This document shows, one piece after another, positions 59,909 through 64,000 of a DNA stretch of 64,000 nucleotides. The translations under genes and the position numbers were made by a program. Within the stretch, counting starts at the first letter, position 1; the number at the start of each line of letters is the position of its first letter. Source of the DNA: Nocardia albiluteola. Lineage in GTDB: Bacteria > Actinomycetota > Actinomycetes > Mycobacteriales > Mycobacteriaceae. The DNA lies in assembly GCF_018860155.1 (NCBI RefSeq), contig NZ_JAHKNI010000014.1, positions 124,001 to 188,000 on the forward strand. Reading direction: 5' to 3'. The notes under the pieces are model-generated. The model made no database searches, was not told where the DNA came from, and was given only the letters and a program-made list of their open reading frames with translations.

Positions 59909-61570
59909 ATGAGCACACCCCTCCCCGGGGGACATACGGGGCCGGACGGCCACGAGGCCGCCGGACATGCACGCCCGGCGTACGCCGCCCCGCACCGCAC
60001 GCCCGGCGCCCCCATGGTCCGCGCCTCCGGGCCCGGCGATACGACCACGCCCGTTGCCCCCCGCACCGCACGGACCCGGCCGGGCGGATCGCCCGTGGCG
60101 CCGCCGCGTGCCGCGGACGAGACGATCGCGCTGAGCGTGCTGCACGAGACGATCGGGCGCGCGATCGACACCGAGGCGATCTTCCTGGCGTTGTACCGCA
60201 ACGCCGAGCACGCGTTCTGGCTGGACAGCACGCACGCCGAGCCGGGACTTGATCGCTTCTCCTATCTGGGGGACGCTCGCGGGCCGCTGGCCGAGGTGGT
60301 GCGGTACCGCGTCGGTTCGGGAAGGGTCGAGGTCGACCGGCACGACGGCCGTCACATTGTTCCGGGCACCGTATTCGACTACCTGGCAATACAACTGCGC
60401 GATCGGAAGATCGAATTCCCGGATGTGCCTTTCGATTTCGCGGGCGGTTACGTCGGCTATCTCGGCTACGAGATGAAGGCGGACTGCGGCGGCGCCGCAC
60501 ACCACCGCGCGCCCGCGCCGGATGCGCAGTGGATCTTCGCGGACCGCCTGATCGTCGTCGACCACGTCGCCGAGCGCACCCACCTGATCGCGCTCGCGAC
60601 GCCGAAAGACGTTGCAGGAGGCCGGGATTGGCTCACCGCCACCCGCGCTGTGCTGGCGGAGCTACCCGAGCGGTCGACGCTCGCCGGCCTGGAGCTGCCC
60701 ACCGACGAACGGGAGGTGCACGCGGGGCTCGTTCGCGGCCGCGAGCGCTATCTGGCCGATATCGAGGACGTCCTGACCCAGCTGCGGGCAGGCGAGACGT
60801 ACGAGGTCAACCTCACCGACAACGTCCACGTCGAGCAGGATTGCGACGGCCTCGACGTCTACCGCGTGCTGCGCCGCTCCAATCCCGCCCCTTATGCCGC
60901 GTTCCTGCGCCTGGGCGAGACCGAGATCGCCTGCTCCTCCCCCGAGCGCTTCCTGAAGGTGGATCGCGACCGGACGGTCGAGTCGCGGCCGATCAAGGGG
61001 ACCGCGCCCCGCGGCGCCACCCCGGAGCTGGACGAAATCCTGCGCCGCACACTGGAATCGGATCCCAAGACGCGCGCGGAGAATCTGATGATCGTGGACC
61101 TGCTGCGCAACGACCTGGGCCGGGTCTGCGAATTGGGCACGGTACGCGTGCCCGCGCTCATGCGCGCGGAGACCTACACCACGATGCATCAACTGGTGAC
61201 CACCATCCGCGGGCGCCTGCGCCCCGACGTGGACGCGGTGGCCTGCCTGCGGGCCTGCTTCCCGGGCGGGTCGATGACCGGCGCCCCGAAGCTGCGCACC
61301 ATGGAGATCATCGACCGCCTCGAGACCGAGGCGCGCGGAATCTATTCCGGCACTATCGGATTCCTAGCCCTGGGCGGCGCGGCCGACCTCAATATCGTCA
61401 TCCGCACGGCGGTCCGGCACGACGGCCGCTGGCGGATCGGGGCGGGCGGCGCGATAGTCCTGGACTCCGACCCCGAGCAGGAGTTCCACGAGATGGTGCT
61501 GAAGGCGGCCGCGGCCCTGCGCGCCGTCACGCTGGTCGCGCGAAAGCGGGCCCTCGCCGGACGGCCGTGA
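59909..61570 (+). CDS. pabB: Aminodeoxychorismate synthase component I
   Basis: 553 residues, with an unusual ~70-residue Pro/Ala-rich N-terminal extension. Chorismate-binding enzyme: an N-terminal domain with FSYLGDARGPLAEV and AGGYVGYLGYEMK, then catalytic motifs YEVNLTDN, SSPERFLKV, RPIKGTAPRG, ENLMIVDLLRNDLGRV and a final GSMTGAPKLRTMEIID and GGAIVLDSDPEQEF. It converts chorismate to 4-amino-4-deoxychorismate for folate. No glutamine amidotransferase domain is fused, so a partner is encoded elsewhere. Confidence 0.88.
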   Translation: MSTPLPGGHTGPDGHEAAGHARPAYAAPHRTPGAPMVRASGPGDTTTPVAPRTARTRPGGSPVAPPRAADETIALSVLHETIGRAIDTEAIFLALYRNAEHAFWLDSTHAEPGLDRFSYLGDARGPLAEVVRYRVGSGRVEVDRHDGRHIVPGTVFDYLAIQLRDRKIEFPDVPFDFAGGYVGYLGYEMKADCGGAAHHRAPAPDAQWIFADRLIVVDHVAERTHLIALATPKDVAGGRDWLTATRAVLAELPERSTLAGLELPTDEREVHAGLVRGRERYLADIEDVLTQLRAGETYEVNLTDNVHVEQDCDGLDVYRVLRRSNPAPYAAFLRLGETEIACSSPERFLKVDRDRTVESRPIKGTAPRGATPELDEILRRTLESDPKTRAENLMIVDLLRNDLGRVCELGTVRVPALMRAETYTTMHQLVTTIRGRLRPDVDAVACLRACFPGGSMTGAPKLRTMEIIDRLETEARGIYSGTIGFLALGGAADLNIVIRTAVRHDGRWRIGAGGAIVLDSDPEQEFHEMVLKAAAALRAVTLVARKRALAGRP

Positions 61571-61626
61571 CGCACCCCGACGAACAGACCACCACGCGGT
61601 CACGACACGCGTGCCCGGCGAATGGA

Positions 61627-62094
61627 CTACTTTCCGCGCCCGCGCCCGCGCTTCGGTGGGTCGGGTTCCACGGGGGCCTCGCGCCCGCCGGTGAGGCGAC
61701 CCAGCATGGAGACGCCCGGCAGGCGGCCGAGGCGGCCGAAGAGGTCCTCACCCATCGAGATCATCGCCTCGAGGCGGGGCAGCAGGCGGTCGTAGGCGGC
61801 GAAGGCCGGGTCGGTCAGGGCCAGGGTGCGGTCGAGGCGATCGATGGTGCGGTTGAGGCGATCGATGGCCGTCGACAGATTCGCGATCAGGTCCGGCAGT
61901 TGCGCGGCCAGCTGCACCGAGGCGGGTGGCAGCCGGATCGCGGTATCGAAGGCCTGCCCGGCGGTCGCCTGGGCGGCGTCCAGGGCCTGCCCGGCGGCCC
62001 GCTGCGCCGCCTCGGCGGCGGTCTGGGCCGCGGCGATCAGGTCGCCGGCACCGGGCACGCGGGGCGTGGCGGGCTTGCGCTTCGGATCGGTCAT
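61627..62094 (-). CDS. Small helical protein with basic C-terminus
   Basis: 155 residues. Ala/Gln-rich helices (IAAAQTAAEAAQRAAGQAL) and a central amphipathic repeat-like segment (LSTAIDRLNRTIDRLDRTLAL), ending in a strongly basic tail (PPKRGRGRGK). No signal peptide. Reads as a phasin-like or envelope-associated helical protein, but no family is certain. Convergent with pabB; 80 bp upstream of the TerD-HNH gene on the other strand. Confidence 0.55.
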   Translation of the reverse strand: MTDPKRKPATPRVPGAGDLIAAAQTAAEAAQRAAGQALDAAQATAGQAFDTAIRLPPASVQLAAQLPDLIANLSTAIDRLNRTIDRLDRTLALTDPAFAAYDRLLPRLEAMISMGEDLFGRLGRLPGVSMLGRLTGGREAPVEPDPPKRGRGRGK

Positions 62095-62174
62095 GGTGCC
62101 ATCGTGCCGCACCGGCCGCGCGCTCATCGTCCACGCCGGTCCGTGTCGGTGCCGCCTGGCATAGTTCGCTGACG

Positions 62175-63926
62175 ATGACATCCCCCGACGACGCCGCGAC
62201 GCCGGTTCCGACCTCGCTGCTGACCGTATCGCTGTCGTGGCGGTCGGCGCACGCACTCGACGCGCACGCGCTGCTGCTCTCCGAGCAGGGCGTGCTGCGC
62301 ACCCCGCGCGATGCGGTGTATTTCAACGCACCCCGCCATCCGTCCCAGGCGGTCACGCTGGACCAGGAGCCACAGCCACGCACCGCCAGGCTCTCGGTTT
62401 CCCTGCCGCGCACCGAAACCGAGGTGGCGCGCATCGTCCTGGGCGTCTCCGCGCCCGAGGGAGCCGTCACCGAGGTATCGGGGCTGACGGTCGAGGTCTT
62501 GGATGCCGCGGGTCTGGTCGCCCGCTGCGATGCGGCCTCTGCCGATGCGGCACCTCACCTGTCACAGCGAGCCGTCGCCCCCTCGCCAGGAGACGCTGTC
62601 GCACCGGGGGATCGCGGTCGGCTCGGTGCGGCGGAGCAGATCGGCCCGTCGTCGTTCCCGGCGGATGCCGGGCCGATACGGGCGGCGCTGCTGGCGGAGT
62701 TCTTCCGCAGCGGGGATCGGTGGTGGTTCCGGCCGGTCGACGGCTCGTGGGACGAATTGGCCGATATGCTCGCGGATTTCGGAATCTCAGGTGAGGGCAT
62801 TCGAGCGGCGGACCGGCTCTCGCTGCGCCGAAACGGATTTGGCGATCGGATAACCGAAAGCCCCACTCCCCCACCGCCGAATCCCGGTACGGCAGATTGG
62901 CACCCCGAGGATGGTGTGCTTCGCTGGTGGGACGGAACACAGTGGACCGCCCAAACCGCACCGCTGCCGCCACAGGATCCGCGCGTGTGCCCCCGATGCG
63001 GGCGCAGGCGCGGGTGGCGGGTGCTGGGCGCACCCGCGCCGTGCCGGGCCTGCGCGGCCGAGATCCAGGAGTACCTGAGCGATTGGCGCGCCCGAGCGTG
63101 GCGCGTGCTGACCGGCACCGGGCCGCGCGGCGAGGACTGGGACGAGCTGTGGACCACGCTGCGCCACCGGCACATTCGGGCCGAGGATGGTCGAGCGGCC
63201 CTGCGCGGGCCGGGGCTGGCGTACATCGAACGGCTCGCGGCCTTCGCCGATGGCGAGATCACCGGCGACGATGTCGCGGACTTCGAGGCGGGGGTCGCGG
63301 CGCTGGCGCTGTCCGGTCCCCTGGTGGAGGAGCTGCGGCGGCGCATGCAACGCGGCCGCGTCCTGTCCCGGCTGCGTGCGGGCGAGCTACCCACCGTCCG
63401 CATCGAGGGACTCCATCTGGATCCCGAGGAGCGGGTGCACCTCGACATCGCCGCGACCCGCATCCGAGTCCTGGCACGTGGCGAGCGACGCACCGACGGG
63501 CGGCTGATCTGCTCGAACAAGAAGCTGCGCTTCGTAGGTCCCGAGGCCGGTGTGGAAATGCCTTGGTCGCGCATCGTTTCGGTGTCCGCGACGGACCACT
63601 CGGTCGCGATCGCGGCCACCTCGGCGCGCGGCGGCGCCGAATTCGAGGTCGACGATCCGGATCTGGCGGCGGCCGCGCTGGAGGGCGCGCTGCGCGTGGC
63701 GAAGCGGCTCACCCTGGCCCCGGGCCGCCGCGACAGCCGCGCGATTCCGCCGGAGATCAAGGCGCAGGTGTGGCGGCGGGACGGCGGCGCCTGCATCGAA
63801 TGCGGCGCCACCCACTACCTGGAATTCGATCACATCATCCCGCTCAGCCGCGGCGGGGCAACGAGCCCGGGAAACCTCCAGGTGCTGTGCCGGTCCTGTA
63901 ACCGGGCCAAAGGTGCGCGCATCTGA
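62175..63926 (+). CDS. TerD-DUF2510-HNH fusion protein
   Basis: 583 residues. N-terminal ~110 residues match TerD-type stress proteins (LDAHALLLSEQGVLRT, VYFNAPRHPSQAV, ARIVLGVSAPEG). A DUF2510 module follows (~240-262, WHPEDGVLRWWDGTQWT). Then come a zinc motif CPRCGRRRGW ... CRACAAEI (~275-300), a GRAM/PH-like region (RRTDGRLICSNKKLRFVG), and a C-terminal HNH nuclease: VWRRDGGACIECGATHYLEF, DHIIPLSRGG, LQVLCRSCNRAKG (~532-581). A stress-linked nuclease architecture; function inferred only. Confidence 0.8.
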   Translation: MTSPDDAATPVPTSLLTVSLSWRSAHALDAHALLLSEQGVLRTPRDAVYFNAPRHPSQAVTLDQEPQPRTARLSVSLPRTETEVARIVLGVSAPEGAVTEVSGLTVEVLDAAGLVARCDAASADAAPHLSQRAVAPSPGDAVAPGDRGRLGAAEQIGPSSFPADAGPIRAALLAEFFRSGDRWWFRPVDGSWDELADMLADFGISGEGIRAADRLSLRRNGFGDRITESPTPPPPNPGTADWHPEDGVLRWWDGTQWTAQTAPLPPQDPRVCPRCGRRRGWRVLGAPAPCRACAAEIQEYLSDWRARAWRVLTGTGPRGEDWDELWTTLRHRHIRAEDGRAALRGPGLAYIERLAAFADGEITGDDVADFEAGVAALALSGPLVEELRRRMQRGRVLSRLRAGELPTVRIEGLHLDPEERVHLDIAATRIRVLARGERRTDGRLICSNKKLRFVGPEAGVEMPWSRIVSVSATDHSVAIAATSARGGAEFEVDDPDLAAAALEGALRVAKRLTLAPGRRDSRAIPPEIKAQVWRRDGGACIECGATHYLEFDHIIPLSRGGATSPGNLQVLCRSCNRAKGARI

Positions 63927-64000
63927 TCTCGCGGGGCGGCTGCGTCGATGCGAGAACCTATGTACGAGAAGGGTTTCCGCAAGAGGGCCGTTGGGCCGAA

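Overview
This is a high-GC actinobacterial chromosome window, most likely from Nocardia or a close mycolate-containing relative. The main evidence is the fatty-acid synthase II block on the right: ahpE, a DUF3052 gene, a lipoprotein gene, aceE, a MabR-type regulator, fabD, acpM, kasA and accD6. Its order matches mycobacteria, but there is no kasB. WXG100 proteins and an EccC-type ATPase point the same way. All family assignments come from reading the translated sequence; no database search was run.

Layout. (A) 1-12.5 kb is accessory metabolism: a truncated acyl-CoA ligase, a double TetR regulator, a membrane acyltransferase, a methyltransferase, an MFS transporter, a Tat-exported Rieske protein, a relic of a nonribosomal peptide synthetase (NRPS) module, an unknown protein, and an M20 peptidase/AbgT transporter pair facing a double Lrp/AsnC regulator. 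(B) 12.77-20.32 kb is an ESX/T7SS-like conflict locus on the minus strand: a WXG100 pair, an IS110 remnant, an EACC1-like small protein, a caspase-like peptidase fused to a three-ATPase EccC motor, a long protein with a C-terminal deaminase toxin domain, a SUKH immunity protein and a YbaB/EbfC protein. No T7SS membrane-core genes are present. (C) 20.4-25.09 kb is an older island: arsR, arsI, arsR, an arsenite-type aquaporin, arsC, an ArsN-like acetyltransferase and a DinB protein. It ends in a decayed tyrosine integrase beside a partial tRNA-Val. (D) 25,039-45,342 is a 20.3-kb integrative element between 50-bp copies of the 3' part of tRNA-Val(TAC). Its left end carries an HNH nuclease, a winged-helix protein and a low-GC STAND-like ATPase. 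A 1.35-kb gene-free stretch full of inverted repeats follows. Then comes a tightly overlapping minus-strand transfer operon (coupling ATPase, replication-relaxation protein, PP-loop protein, DUF2637 protein and others). The right end has an excisionase, a DUF5919 regulator, a NUDIX protein, an HD protein and the integrase. (E) 45.4-64 kb is core chromosome: the FAS-II block, then DUF3145, a serine hydrolase, DinB, a phosphotransferase, pabB and a TerD-DUF2510-HNH fusion.

How it works together. The tRNA-Val gene appears to have taken up mobile DNA at least twice: an older island whose integrase has decayed, then the intact element. The observations most worth follow-up are the caspase-EccC fusion with EACC1 and a toxin/immunity pair, a C-terminal tail shared by three otherwise unrelated proteins of the integrative element, and the structured non-coding block at 28.6-29.5 kb.
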